Assembly (NCBI GenBank): GCA_002708825.1 | Contig: PAPF01000035.1 | Span: 1-64,000 of the forward strand | DNA: 64,000 nucleotides | Source: Phyllobacteriaceae bacterium | GTDB taxonomy: Bacteria; Pseudomonadota; Alphaproteobacteria; Rhizobiales; Rhizobiaceae | Direction of reading: 5' to 3' | Shown here: piece by piece, positions 20,461-29,966 of the stretch | How positions within the stretch are numbered: position 1 is the first letter of the stretch | How the letters are laid out: the number at the start of each line of letters is the position of its first letter | Program-made: the position numbers and the translations under genes | The notes under the pieces: model-generated | What the model was told of the DNA's origin: nothing | Databases searched by the model: none | What the model saw: only the letters and a program-made list of their open reading frames with translations

Positions 20461-21384
20461 ATGATCCTCTGCTGCGGCGAAGCGCTGATCGACATGCTGC
20501 CGCGCCAGGGTGCCGGGGGCGAACTGCTGTTCGCGCCCCATTGCGGTGGCGCGGTCTACAATACCGCCGTCGCGCTCGGGCGTCTTGGCGCACCGGCCGG
20601 CTTCCTGTCGGGCATTTCCACCGACTTCTTCGGCGAAATGCTTCTGGATGGGCTTGCCGCCGCGCAGGTGGACCATGCCCGTGTCATCCGGTCGGACCGG
20701 CCGACGACGCTGGCTTTCGTGCGCCTTGTCGACGGGCAGGCGGCCTATGCGTTCAATGACGAGAACACTGCCGGCCGCATGCTGGACGCCACTGACATGC
20801 CGGAACCAGGGCCGGACGTGCAGGCCATGTTCTTCGGCGGCATCAGCCTTGCCGTCGAGCCTTGCGGCGGTGCCTACGAGGCGCTCATGCTGCGCGAGGC
20901 ACACCGCAGGCCCGTCATGCTCGATCCGAATATCCGGCCGGGCTTCATCCGCGACGAAGCCGCGTACCGCGCCAGGATGGAGCGTATGATCGCCGCGGCC
21001 ACCGTGGTCAAGCTGTCGGATGAGGACCTGCACTGGCTGGAAGGTCCCGGCGATGAAGGCGACCTGGCTCAAGCCATTCTCAGGCGTGGTCCCTCGATTG
21101 TTCTGGTGACGAGCGGCGGGCAGGGTGCCGGCGCGTTTTTTCCTGCCGGAGAAACCTGGCGGCCCGCCCGCAAGGTCACGGTGGCGGACACGGTCGGCGC
21201 GGGCGACACGTTCAATGCCGGGTTTCTGGCCAGCCTCCACGAGGACGGCGCGCTATCCCTTGAGGCGTTGCATGATCCGGGTCACGACCTGATCCGCAAG
21301 GCACTGGAGCTTGGCATGGCGGCGGCGGCGGTCACGGTATCGCGCGCCGGCGCGAACCCGCCCTGGCGTTCCGAACTGGCGTGA
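20461..21384 (+). CDS. PfkB-family sugar kinase, probable fructokinase
   Basis: A 307-residue ribokinase-fold protein: CCGEALIDMLP at the N-terminus, GGAVYNTAVALGRLGAP substrate loop, VMLDPNIRPG, and the PfkB signature DTVGAGDTFNAGF around residues 243-255 with the catalytic Asp. Family context (ROK regulator, FrcBCA transporter, ketose-forming isomerase) points to fructose to fructose-6-phosphate. ATP-dependent and cytoplasmic. Ketodeoxygluconate or other sugars cannot be excluded. Confidence 0.88.
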   Translation: MILCCGEALIDMLPRQGAGGELLFAPHCGGAVYNTAVALGRLGAPAGFLSGISTDFFGEMLLDGLAAAQVDHARVIRSDRPTTLAFVRLVDGQAAYAFNDENTAGRMLDATDMPEPGPDVQAMFFGGISLAVEPCGGAYEALMLREAHRRPVMLDPNIRPGFIRDEAAYRARMERMIAAATVVKLSDEDLHWLEGPGDEGDLAQAILRRGPSIVLVTSGGQGAGAFFPAGETWRPARKVTVADTVGAGDTFNAGFLASLHEDGALSLEALHDPGHDLIRKALELGMAAAAVTVSRAGANPPWRSELA

Positions 21385-21393
21385 AAGCCGCGC

Positions 21394-21684
21394 TCAACTG
21401 GCCCGGCTGAACTGGGTCATGGCAATGTCGCGGGGCAGGATGCGCACGCGCGATCCCCGGTTCTCGTAGTCGCCGCGTTCGAACTTGGCGCTCGCCACAT
21501 CCTGCCAGAATGCAAGACGCTCCGCGAGGAAGCCGGGGCGCAATTCGTCTTTCAAGGGAAGGCCCATGCGCACCAGCGTCTCGTTGCTCACGATGACGAT
21601 GACCCGCATGCCGGCGCAGCCCATGGCAAAGGCCACGCCGTCCAGGACATCGGTAAAATTCGTTTCGATCCGTTCGAGTTTCAT
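21394..21684 (-). CDS. Small uncharacterised protein
   Basis: A 96-residue soluble protein (MKLERIETNFTDVLDGVAFA...). It resembles DUF1488-type small proteins in its arrangement (DGVAFAMGCAGMRVIVIVSNE, then RVRILPRDI), but I am not certain of that family. In-frame ATGs at 21693 and 21723 are alternative starts. It is convergent with the fructokinase-like gene (9 bases apart) and lies downstream of the hemA terminator, so it is a separate unit. Function unknown. Confidence 0.6.
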   Translation of the reverse strand: MKLERIETNFTDVLDGVAFAMGCAGMRVIVIVSNETLVRMGLPLKDELRPGFLAERLAFWQDVASAKFERGDYENRGSRVRILPRDIAMTQFSRAS

Positions 21685-21823
21685 GGCGTCCATCCCGTCA
21701 AAGCAGGCGCCCCCCGGTTCCATCAGCGATAATGGATGAAAGCCGTCACCAAACCTTTTTGAACGGGCCTTGCATTTGAATCGCATTTGACGGACCGGTT
21801 TCAGGAATGCGCGGCCGCAATGA

Positions 21824-21849
21824 AAAAAGCGCCCGGAGGGGCGCTTTTT
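21824..21849. terminator. Bidirectional terminator after hemA
   Basis: AAAAAGCGCCC-GGAG-GGGCGCTTTTT: a 6-bp GC stem (21829-21834 with 21839-21844) flanked by A and T runs, so it works on either strand. It ends the hemA transcript 26 bases after the stop. Confidence 0.9.
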
Positions 21850-21875
21850 CTCATGGCTTGTCTGTTGATAGCCGC

Positions 21876-23090
21876 TCAGGCGACGGCCCGTGCCAGAGCG
21901 CACTGGCTCCACAGGTCGCTGAGCGCGCCGGCCAGATGCTCGATATCCGCGTCGGAATGGTAGGGCGATGGCGTGATGCGCAGGCGCTCCGTGCCTTTCG
22001 CCACCGTCGGATAGTTGATCGGCTGCACATAGATCCCGTAATTGTCCAGCAGGATGTCGGACAACCATTTGCACTTGACCGGATCCTTGACCATCACAGG
22101 AACGATGTGGCTCGGATTCATCAGGTGCGGGATGCCGCGCGCGTCCAGCGCGGCGCGAACCTTGGCGACGCGCTCCTGATGGCGGGCGCGTTCCATCTGG
22201 CTGATCTTCAGATGCTGGATGGAGGCCCGTGCACCCGCTGCCAGCGCCGGCGGCAGGGCGGTCGTGAAGATGAAGCCGGAGGCGAAGGAGCGCACGAAAT
22301 CGACCAGCGCGGCGGATCCGGTGATGTAGCCGCCCATGACGCCGAACGCCTTGCCGAGCGTTCCCTCGATCACCGTCAGGCGGTCCATGAGGCCTTCGCG
22401 CTCGGCGACGCCGCCGCCGCGCGGGCCGTAAAGGCCGACGGCATGCACTTCGTCGAGATAGGTCATGGCGCCGAATTCGTCGGCCAGGTCGCAGATTTCC
22501 TTGATCGGCGCGATGTCGCCATCCATGGAATAGACGCTCTCGAAGGCGATCAGCTTCGGCGCGGCCGGGTCCGCGGCCATCAGCTTGGCGCGCAGGTCGG
22601 CCACGTCATTGTGCCGGAAGAGGACCTTCTGGCAGCGGGAGTGCCGGATACCCTCGATCATCGAGGCATGGTTCATCTCGTCGGAAAAGCAGATGATGCC
22701 GGGAATCTTGGACAGCAGCGTGCCGAGTGCCGCCCAGTTCGAAACGTAGCCGGAGGTGAACAGGAGCGCGGCTTCCTTGCCGTGCAGGTCCGCCAGTTCC
22801 TGCTCCAGAAGCACATGGAAATGATTGGTGCCGGAAATGTTGCGGGTGCCGCCCGCGCCCGCGCCGCAGCGGTCGACGGCATCCTTCATGGCCACCGCCA
22901 CCTTGGGGTGCTGGCCCATGCCGAGATAGTCGTTGGAGCACCACACGGTCACGTCGCGCACGTCGCCGCCATTGTGGCGCACGGCGCGCGGGAACGATCC
23001 GGCCTGGCGTTCGAGATCGGCAAAGACCCGGTAATTGCCCTCGTTCTTCAGATCGGCAAGCCGGTCCTTGAAATGCTGCTCGAAATCCAT
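21876..23090 (-). CDS. hemA: 5-aminolevulinate synthase
   Basis: A 404-residue PLP enzyme starting [20 protein letters not shown]. It has [48 protein letters not shown] and the PLP lysine Lys247 in GTLGKAFG. It condenses glycine and succinyl-CoA to 5-aminolevulinate, the first step of the C4 haem pathway found in alphaproteobacteria. The ATG at 23090 follows GGGAGTAG; an ATG five codons upstream is also possible. Upstream lie a leader hairpin and an FNR/FixK-type box. Confidence 0.98.
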   Translation of the reverse strand: MDFEQHFKDRLADLKNEGNYRVFADLERQAGSFPRAVRHNGGDVRDVTVWCSNDYLGMGQHPKVAVAMKDAVDRCGAGAGGTRNISGTNHFHVLLEQELADLHGKEAALLFTSGYVSNWAALGTLLSKIPGIICFSDEMNHASMIEGIRHSRCQKVLFRHNDVADLRAKLMAADPAAPKLIAFESVYSMDGDIAPIKEICDLADEFGAMTYLDEVHAVGLYGPRGGGVAEREGLMDRLTVIEGTLGKAFGVMGGYITGSAALVDFVRSFASGFIFTTALPPALAAGARASIQHLKISQMERARHQERVAKVRAALDARGIPHLMNPSHIVPVMVKDPVKCKWLSDILLDNYGIYVQPINYPTVAKGTERLRITPSPYHSDADIEHLAGALSDLWSQCALARAVA

Positions 23091-23108
23091 GCCGTCTACT
23101 CCCATAGT

Positions 23109-23130
23109 CACATGCTGTTTTTTGCATGTG
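23109..23130 (-). other. Inverted repeat in the hemA leader
   Basis: CACATGC (23109-23115) and GCATGTG (23124-23130) are perfect 7-bp arms around an 8-base T/A spacer, ending about 20 bases before the hemA ATG. It could be an operator or a 5' leader hairpin near the ribosome site. Confidence 0.5.
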
Positions 23131-23283
23131 TTACCGCATATGGCGACGTTTGGCCATACCGCCTGCCGATGAATTCGGCAACCCCGCTCCCCGGAGTCGA
23201 GTACCGGACGATCATCCGACATCCCGGGACCCTGGCCAACCCCTTCACGCTGCTACTTTTTGTCATAGCGGCGCGCGGGGTCA

Positions 23284-23297
23284 TTGATCTCGCTCAA
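23284..23297. promoter_or_regulatory. FNR/FixK-type box upstream of hemA
   Basis: TTGATCTCGCTCAA matches TTGA-N6-TCAA exactly and TTGAT-N4-ATCAA with one mismatch. It is 194 bases upstream of the hemA ATG. Oxygen-responsive FNR/FixK control of hemA is known in several alphaproteobacteria. Confidence 0.45.
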
Positions 23298-23332
23298 TTG
23301 GCGGGAAAAACACGCATCCTGCGCATATGAAA

Positions 23333-23360
23333 ACCCTCCCCCCGTCTCCGGGAGGAGGGT
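23333..23360 (-). terminator. GC-rich hairpin in the hemA-urtA intergenic region
   Basis: ACCCTCC (23333-23339) pairs with GGAGGGT (23354-23360), with a further CCCG/CGGG inner stem and a TCTC loop. On the minus strand it is followed by TTTT, so it may be a weak terminator facing hemA. Its role between two divergent genes is unclear. Confidence 0.4.
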
Positions 23361-23373
23361 CCTGGCCGTCTGT

Positions 23374-23414
23374 GGTGCAAACAACCTGCCGCAATGAATG
23401 CAGCGCAATGAATG
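23374..23414. repeat. Direct repeats upstream of the urt operon
   Basis: GCAATGAATG occurs twice in a row with a 14-base period (23391-23400 and 23405-23414). Just before it GGTGCAAACAACCTG (from 23374) recurs as GGTGCAAACAAACCTG 240 bases downstream (from 23614). GGTGCA is a half of the NtrC consensus TGCACC-N5-GGTGCA, but the partner half is poor here. Confidence 0.45.
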
Positions 23415-23585
23415 TATGCATTCCGGACCGGATTCCCAAGTCCGTCGAATGATTAATTATCAGGCAATAAATTGATCATGCCTAAAAAACAAGCGATAGC
23501 ACCCGTGCCTGCATTTTCTGTCCACATCCCGTCAAAGCCTTGATTCCAAGCCGAATCCCCCTGCCGGAGCCGCGTCGCGCGCACT

Positions 23586-23600
23586 TGGCACGGGTGTTGC
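23586..23600 (+). promoter_or_regulatory. Sigma-54 promoter of the urtABCDE operon
   Basis: TGGCAC-GGGTG-TTGC is a perfect -24/-12 element (GG at 23587-23588 and GC at 23599-23600, ten bases between). Transcription should begin near 23612, giving a leader of about 32 bases before urtA. Nitrogen control through NtrC is the expected input for a urea importer. Confidence 0.87.
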
Positions 23601-23643
23601 TCTCTCTTTTTGCGGTGCAAACAAACCTGTCGGAGGTATTCAC

Positions 23644-24936
23644 ATGACTGGTTCCCGCAAGTCCCTCGTCGCCGGCCTGGCCGCCATGCTGGCCATGTCG
23701 GGCATGGCCTTTTCCGCCCATGCCGAGGAAACGATCAAGGTCGGCATCCTGCATTCGCTCTCGGGCACGATGGCGATTTCCGAAACGACGCTGAAGGACG
23801 CCATGCTGATGCTCATCGAGCAGCAGAACGCCAAGGGCGGCCTGCTCGGCAAGAAACTGGAAGCCGTGGTCGTCGATCCGGCCTCCGACTGGCCGCTCTT
23901 TGCCGAAAAGGCGCGGGAGCTGATCGAGAAGGACAAGGTTGCCGCCGTGTTCGGCTGCTGGACCTCGGTCTCGCGCAAGTCCGTCCTTCCGGTCTTCAAG
24001 GAACTGAACTCCATCCTCTTCTACCCTGTCCAGTACGAGGGTGAGGAAAGCGAGCGCAACGTATTCTACACCGGCGCCGCGCCCAACCAGCAGGCCATCC
24101 CGGCCGTCGAATACCTGATGAACGAGGAAGGCGTGGAGCGCTGGGTGCTGGCCGGCACCGACTATGTCTATCCGCGCACGACCAACAAGATCCTCGAGGC
24201 CTTCCTGAAATCCAAGGGTGTGGCCGAAGAGGACATCATGATCAACTACACGCCCTTCGGTCATTCCGACTGGCAGACGATCGTCTCCGACATCAAGGCC
24301 TTCGGTTCGGCCGGCAAGAAGACCGCTGTCGTTTCCACCATCAACGGCGATGCCAACGTGCCCTTCTACAAGGAACTGGGCAACCAGGGCGTCAAGGCCG
24401 AGGACATTCCGGTCGTCGCCTTCTCCGTCGGCGAGGAGGAACTGGCCGGTCTCGACACCGCGCCGCTGGTCGGCCACCTGGCTGCCTGGAACTACTTCCA
24501 GTCCGTCGAGGCCCCGGCCAATGCCAAGTTCATCGAGGAATGGAAAGCCTTCACCGGCAATCCGGACCGCGTGACCAACGATCCCATGGAAGCCCACTAT
24601 ATCGGCTTCAACATGTGGGTGAAGGCGGTCGAGAAGGCCGGCACGGTCGATCCGGACGCCGTCATCGAGGCCCTGCCGGGCACTGAAGCCGAGAACCTCA
24701 CCGGCGGCACCTCCGTCATGCTGGCCAACCACCACATCACCAAGCCGGTGCTGGTCGGCGAGATCCAGGACGACGGCCAGTTCGAGACCGTCTGGCAGAC
24801 CGAGGGCCTCGTCCCCGGAGACGCCTGGTCGGACTATCTGCCGGACTCCAGGCCGCTGAAGGCCGACTGGGTCGAACTCAAATGCGGCAACTACAACACC
24901 GAGACCAACGCCTGCCTCGGCACGGTCGCCAACTGA
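23644..24936 (+). CDS. urtA: Urea ABC transporter substrate-binding protein
   Basis: A 430-residue periplasmic protein with a signal peptide (MTGSRKSLVAGLAAMLAMSG, cleaved near SAHAEE) and the UrtA-type type 1 binding fold: KVGILHSLSGTMAISE, FGCWTSVSRKSVLPVF, NNILFYPVQYEGEE-like segment (SILFYPVQYEGEE) and GTDYVYPRTTNKI. It binds urea for UrtB/UrtC. The ATG has cggaggt upstream. A strong hairpin lies between it and urtB. Confidence 0.96.
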   Translation: MTGSRKSLVAGLAAMLAMSGMAFSAHAEETIKVGILHSLSGTMAISETTLKDAMLMLIEQQNAKGGLLGKKLEAVVVDPASDWPLFAEKARELIEKDKVAAVFGCWTSVSRKSVLPVFKELNSILFYPVQYEGEESERNVFYTGAAPNQQAIPAVEYLMNEEGVERWVLAGTDYVYPRTTNKILEAFLKSKGVAEEDIMINYTPFGHSDWQTIVSDIKAFGSAGKKTAVVSTINGDANVPFYKELGNQGVKAEDIPVVAFSVGEEELAGLDTAPLVGHLAAWNYFQSVEAPANAKFIEEWKAFTGNPDRVTNDPMEAHYIGFNMWVKAVEKAGTVDPDAVIEALPGTEAENLTGGTSVMLANHHITKPVLVGEIQDDGQFETVWQTEGLVPGDAWSDYLPDSRPLKADWVELKCGNYNTETNACLGTVAN

Positions 24937-24976
24937 TGGCCGGGGCCTGACGCCCCCGCGTCCCCGTCCATCGCCA

Positions 24977-25005
24977 GGCGGAGCGGGCATCACGCCCGCT
25001 CCGCC
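24977..25005 (+). other. Intercistronic hairpin between urtA and urtB
   Basis: GGCGGAGCGGGC (24977-24988) and GCCCGCTCCGCC (24994-25005) make a perfect 12-bp stem with a 5-base loop, without a strong T run. It probably stabilises urtA mRNA or partly terminates, favouring UrtA over the membrane subunits. Confidence 0.75.
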
Positions 25006-25065
25006 CCTCTCTTCCACGCCTGACAGGGGCGCCACCCTGCGCCGCCCCCTCGATCCGGAAACGCC

Positions 25066-26685
25066 ATGCGCCTGCTCCGTCTCCTGCTTCCTCTCATTGC
25101 CCTTCTGGCCTGCGTGCCCCGCCCGGTCCTTGCCCAGGACGATACGGCGCTGCGCGAGACGATCGCCTCTTTCGGCACGGCGAGAAACTTCGACGACACC
25201 GAAAAGGTGATCGCCGCGCTGGCCGCGCTCGGCGACCCGCGCGCCGCGCCCGCGCTCAACGCGCTTTCCGACGGCGAGCTTCAGGTGCGCCAGTCCGACA
25301 ACGCGGTCTTCATCGTGCGCGGGTCCGGCGATCCGGCAACGCTGCTCGATCCCGTCACCGGCGAGGCGGCCGGCACGGAGCCGGCATCCGCCATGAAGAA
25401 GGTGCGCGTGAAGAATTCGCTGCGCCGCGCCATCCGCGATGCCGTGGGCGCCATAACGCTTGCCGCCAGGGACCCGGCGGTGCGCATGCAGGCCGCCGCC
25501 ACGCTCATCGCCAATCCCGACCCGGCGGCCCTCGAGGCGGTCGAGGCGGCGCTGGAGCGCGAGACCGACGCGGCTGTCAGGGCGCGTATGGAAACGGCCC
25601 GCGCCGCCGTGCTTCTGCTGTCGGACAGGGGTGATGCGGCAAAGCTCGAAGCCATCGCCGCTGTCGAACGCGTCGGCAACCGCGATGCCCTGGGCCTGCT
25701 GAGCCAGTTCGCCGCATCCGCCGAAGGCGAGTTGAAGACGTCCGCCGAGGCCGCCATGGCGCGTATCGAGGATCGCCTGGCGCTCTGGGGCGTCGGCCAG
25801 AATGTCTGGTACGGCATCTCGCTCGGCTCGGTCCTCCTGCTGGCCGCCATCGGCCTGGCCATCACCTTCGGCGTCATGGGCGTGATCAACATGGCCCATG
25901 GCGAAATGGTCATGATCGGCGCCTACGTCACCTTCACCGTGCAGGAGGTCATCCGCAACGGCGCGCCCTGGCTGCTCGACTGGTCGCTGCTCATCGCCCT
26001 GCCGCTGGCCTTCGTCACCGCCGGCGCCGTCGGCCTTGCCATGGAGCGCGGCATCATCCGCTTCCTCTATGGCCGCCCGCTGGAGACGCTGCTCGCCACC
26101 TGGGGCGTCTCGCTCATCCTGCAGCAGGCTGTGCGCACGATCTTCGGCCCGACGAACCGTGAGGTGGCCAATCCCTCCTTCATGTCCGGGGCCTTCCAGC
26201 TTGGCGAAATGTCGATTACCTGGAACCGCCTCTTCATCGTCGTCTTCTCGCTGGTGGTCTTCGCCGTCCTGCTCTGGGCCATGAACCGCACCTCGCTCGG
26301 CCTGAAGATGCGCGCGGTCACGCAGAACCGGCGCATGGCCGCCGCCATGGGCATCCGAACCCCCTGGGTCGATGCCATGACCTTCGCGCTCGGCTCCGGC
26401 GTGGCGGGCCTTGCCGGTGTCGCTCTCTCGCAGATCGACAACGTCTCGCCCAATCTCGGCCAGGGTTACATCATCGACAGCTTCATGGTGGTCGTCTTCG
26501 GCGGCGTGGGCAATCTCTGGGGCACGCTGGTCGGCGCCTTCTCGCTGGGCATCGTCAACAAGTTCCTTGAGCCCTATGCCGGCGCCGTGCTTGGCAAGAT
26601 CCTCGTCCTCGTCTTCATCATCATCTTCATACAGAAGCGCCCGCGCGGCCTGTTCGCCCTGAAAGGAAGGTCGGTCGAGGCATGA
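25066..26685 (+). CDS. urtB: Urea ABC transporter permease UrtB
   Basis: A 539-residue protein. Residues 1-24 are a signal peptide; about 25-235 form a periplasmic alpha-helical repeat domain (KVIAALAALGDPRAAPALNAL) usual for UrtB; the rest is a LivH-type permease with about 8 membrane segments (GVMGVINMAHGEMVMIGAY, VGNLWGTLVGAFSLG). It forms the channel with UrtC. Its stop overlaps the urtC start (ATGA). Confidence 0.95.
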   Translation: MRLLRLLLPLIALLACVPRPVLAQDDTALRETIASFGTARNFDDTEKVIAALAALGDPRAAPALNALSDGELQVRQSDNAVFIVRGSGDPATLLDPVTGEAAGTEPASAMKKVRVKNSLRRAIRDAVGAITLAARDPAVRMQAAATLIANPDPAALEAVEAALERETDAAVRARMETARAAVLLLSDRGDAAKLEAIAAVERVGNRDALGLLSQFAASAEGELKTSAEAAMARIEDRLALWGVGQNVWYGISLGSVLLLAAIGLAITFGVMGVINMAHGEMVMIGAYVTFTVQEVIRNGAPWLLDWSLLIALPLAFVTAGAVGLAMERGIIRFLYGRPLETLLATWGVSLILQQAVRTIFGPTNREVANPSFMSGAFQLGEMSITWNRLFIVVFSLVVFAVLLWAMNRTSLGLKMRAVTQNRRMAAAMGIRTPWVDAMTFALGSGVAGLAGVALSQIDNVSPNLGQGYIIDSFMVVVFGGVGNLWGTLVGAFSLGIVNKFLEPYAGAVLGKILVLVFIIIFIQKRPRGLFALKGRSVEA

Positions 26686-27848
26686 TCACCAACCGACTGT
26701 TTAACCGCGGCTTCACGCCGGGCATCGTCGCGACGCTGCTCCTCCTGCTGGCCGTCGCCATCCTCGTCCCGGTGCTGAACCTTGCGACGGACCCGGCAAG
26801 CCCGTTCCATGTCCCCACCTATATCGTGGCCCTGACCGGCAAGTATCTCTGCTATGCGCTGCTGGCGCTGGCGCTCGATCTCGTCTGGGGCTTCGCCGGC
26901 ATCCTGTCGCTCGGCCACGGCGCCTTCTTCGCGCTCGGCGGCTACGCGATGGGCATGTACCTGATGCGCCAGATCGGCACGCGCGGCGTCTACGGCCATC
27001 CCGAACTGCCCGACTTCATGGTGTTCCTGAACTGGAAGGAACTGCCCTGGTACTGGCATGGCTTCGACCAGTTCTGGTTCGCCGCCCTCATGGTGATTGC
27101 CGTGCCGGGCCTGCTGGCCTTCGTCTTTGGCTGGTTCGCCTTCCGCTCCCGCGTCACCGGCGTCTATCTCTCGATCATCACCCAGGCCATGACCTATGCC
27201 CTGCTGCTGGCCTTCTTCCGCAACGACATGGGTTTCGGCGGCAACAACGGCCTGACCGATTTCAAGGATATTCTCGGCTTCAACATCCAGGCCGACACCA
27301 CCCGCGCCGCCCTGTTCGCCGCCTCGGCCCTGGCGCTCGCCGCCGGCGTCGCGCTGACCGCCGCCATTGCCGGTTCCCATTTCGGCAAGCTCCTGGTCGC
27401 CGTGCGCGATGCTGAGCCGCGCACCCGCTTCCTCGGCTACCGGCCCGAAAACGTGAAGCTCTTCGCGTTCACCGTGTCCGCCGTCATGGCCGGCATTGCC
27501 GGCGCGCTCTACGTGCCGCAGGTCGGCATCATCAATCCCGGCGAATTCGCCCCGGCCAATTCCATCGAGGTCGTCGTCTGGACCGCCGTCGGCGGGCGCG
27601 GAACCATCATCGGCCCCATCGTCGGCGCGCTCACCGTCAATGCCGGCAAGAGCTGGTTCACCGGCGCGCTGCCCGAACTCTGGCTGTTCGCGCTCGGTGG
27701 CCTGTTCATCGCCGTCACGCTGTTCCTGCCACGCGGCATCGTCGGCACCCTCACCCATGGCTGGAATGCGTTGAAGGCGCGGCGCGAAAGCGCCAGGGCC
27801 GAGACCGGAACCGACGCCGCGCTGGCAAATCCTGCCGCAGGAGAATGA
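26682..27848 (+). CDS. urtC: Urea ABC transporter permease UrtC
   Basis: A 388-residue LivM-type permease with about 9-10 membrane segments; LDLVWGFAGILSLGHGAFFA and EVVVWTAVGGRGTIIG are characteristic. It pairs with UrtB in the inner membrane. It overlaps urtB by four bases and is followed by urtD after three bases. Confidence 0.95.
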   Translation: MITNRLFNRGFTPGIVATLLLLLAVAILVPVLNLATDPASPFHVPTYIVALTGKYLCYALLALALDLVWGFAGILSLGHGAFFALGGYAMGMYLMRQIGTRGVYGHPELPDFMVFLNWKELPWYWHGFDQFWFAALMVIAVPGLLAFVFGWFAFRSRVTGVYLSIITQAMTYALLLAFFRNDMGFGGNNGLTDFKDILGFNIQADTTRAALFAASALALAAGVALTAAIAGSHFGKLLVAVRDAEPRTRFLGYRPENVKLFAFTVSAVMAGIAGALYVPQVGIINPGEFAPANSIEVVVWTAVGGRGTIIGPIVGALTVNAGKSWFTGALPELWLFALGGLFIAVTLFLPRGIVGTLTHGWNALKARRESARAETGTDAALANPAAGE

Positions 27849-27851
27849 CCG

Positions 27852-28712
<861 letters not shown>

Positions 28713-28715
28713 TCC

Positions 28716-29411
28716 ATGCTGACCGTCACCAACGCTTCCCTGCACTATGGCGCGGCCCAGGCCCTGCGCGGCGTGTCCATCGAGGCAAAGCCTGCCCGCA
28801 TCACCTGCGTCCTTGGGCGCAACGGTGTCGGCAAGACCTCGCTGATGCGCGCCATCGTCGGCCATCATCGCCTGACCGCCGGCGAGATCGCGCTCGACGG
28901 CAAGGTGTTCGGCCGCGCGCCCGCCTATGACCGTGCCCGCGCCGGCATCGGCTTCGTGCCGCAGGGCCGCGAGATCTTCCCGCTGCTGACCGTGCGCGAG
29001 AACCTCGAGACCGGCTATGCGCCGGTGAAGCGGCGCGACCGCTCGATCCCCGATTATGTCTTCGACCTGTTCCCGGTGCTCAAGGACATGCTGAACCGGC
29101 GCGGCGGCGACCTGTCAGGCGGCCAGCAGCAGCAGCTTGCCATTGGCCGCGCGCTCGTCACCCGTCCCCGCCTCCTCGTGCTGGACGAGCCGACCGAGGG
29201 CATCCAGCCGTCGATCATCAAGGATATCGGACGCGCCATCCGCTTCCTGCGCGATACCCAGGGCATCGCGGTCCTGCTGGTGGAGCAATACCTGGAGTTC
29301 TGCCGGGAACTGGCCGACGATGTCTATATCATGGATCGCGGCGAGGTCGTCCATGCGGGCGATGCGCCCTCGCTGGACCGCCCGGAGGTGCGCGCGCACC
29401 TCACCGTGTGA
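28716..29411 (+). CDS. urtE: Urea ABC transporter ATP-binding protein UrtE
   Basis: A 231-residue LivF-type ATPase: GRNGVGKTSLMRAI (Walker A), LSGGQQQQLAIGRAL (signature), LLVLDEPTEGIQPS (Walker B) and LVEQYLEF. It starts three bases after urtD and closes the operon. The next gene is convergent, with 11 bases between the stops. Confidence 0.95.
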   Translation: MLTVTNASLHYGAAQALRGVSIEAKPARITCVLGRNGVGKTSLMRAIVGHHRLTAGEIALDGKVFGRAPAYDRARAGIGFVPQGREIFPLLTVRENLETGYAPVKRRDRSIPDYVFDLFPVLKDMLNRRGGDLSGGQQQQLAIGRALVTRPRLLVLDEPTEGIQPSIIKDIGRAIRFLRDTQGIAVLLVEQYLEFCRELADDVYIMDRGEVVHAGDAPSLDRPEVRAHLTV

Positions 29412-29422
29412 CGGGCGATCCG

Positions 29423-29908
29423 TCAGGCATGGGCGGCCACGCCGCACAGGCTGCGGGCGGAGCCGCGCGGCAGCGCGGGCAGGCGCAATAGCCGCTCAAG
29501 TTTATCGTTTCCGGCGGTCAGGTCCGCCAGCGTCATCGCGTCCAGCGTGGCGTAAAAGGCGTCCAGCGCCTTGACCAGCGCCGGGCGCAGCCAGCAGAAC
29601 TCGGTCAGCGGGCAATGGTTTTCCGCGCCCGAGAAACACTCGGCGAAGGGCAGTTCGCTTTCGAAGACCCGGAAGACCGATCCGACATTGATCTCGCCTG
29701 CGGGCCGGGCAAGCTGCATGCCGCCGTTTCGCCCCCGCACGGCATGGATGAAACCGTGCTGGCCGAGCAGGCGGATAACCTGCGCCAGATGGTTTTCCGA
29801 GGCATTGCAGGCCTCGGCGATTTCCACCTTGCGCACCGTGCGGCGGTCGTTGACCGCGCAGAACATGAGCGTGCGCATGGCGAGATTCGTTCGTGTCGTC
29901 AGCCGCAT
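29423..29908 (-). CDS. Rrf2-family [Fe-S] transcriptional regulator (NsrR/RirA type)
   Basis: A 161-residue protein: N-terminal winged helix (MRLTTRTNLAMRTLMFCAVN, SENHLAQVIRLLGQHG, VRGRNGGMQLARP) and three cluster cysteines Cys91, Cys99 and Cys105 (C-x7-C-x5-C). This spacing is found in RirA and in NsrR-like alphaproteobacterial members, so it senses iron, NO or redox state through a cluster. The ATG follows GGGAGGAGCGCG. A 23-bp palindrome directly upstream suggests autoregulation. Target genes are not evident nearby. Confidence 0.88.
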   Translation of the reverse strand: MRLTTRTNLAMRTLMFCAVNDRRTVRKVEIAEACNASENHLAQVIRLLGQHGFIHAVRGRNGGMQLARPAGEINVGSVFRVFESELPFAECFSGAENHCPLTEFCWLRPALVKALDAFYATLDAMTLADLTAGNDKLERLLRLPALPRGSARSLCGVAAHA

Positions 29909-29926
29909 CGCGCTCCTCCCGGGCAA

Positions 29927-29949
29927 AACATTCATCCACAATGAACGTT
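29927..29949. promoter_or_regulatory. Probable autoregulatory operator of the Rrf2 gene
   Basis: AACATTCAT-CCACA-ATGAACGTT: 9-bp arms with one mismatch and a 5-base spacer. It lies 19-41 bases upstream of the Rrf2 ATG (minus strand), where a repressor would block RNA polymerase. The two-half-site, 23-bp geometry matches Rrf2 dimers. Confidence 0.65.
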
Positions 29950-29966
29950 TAATTCGCTCAGGAAGA

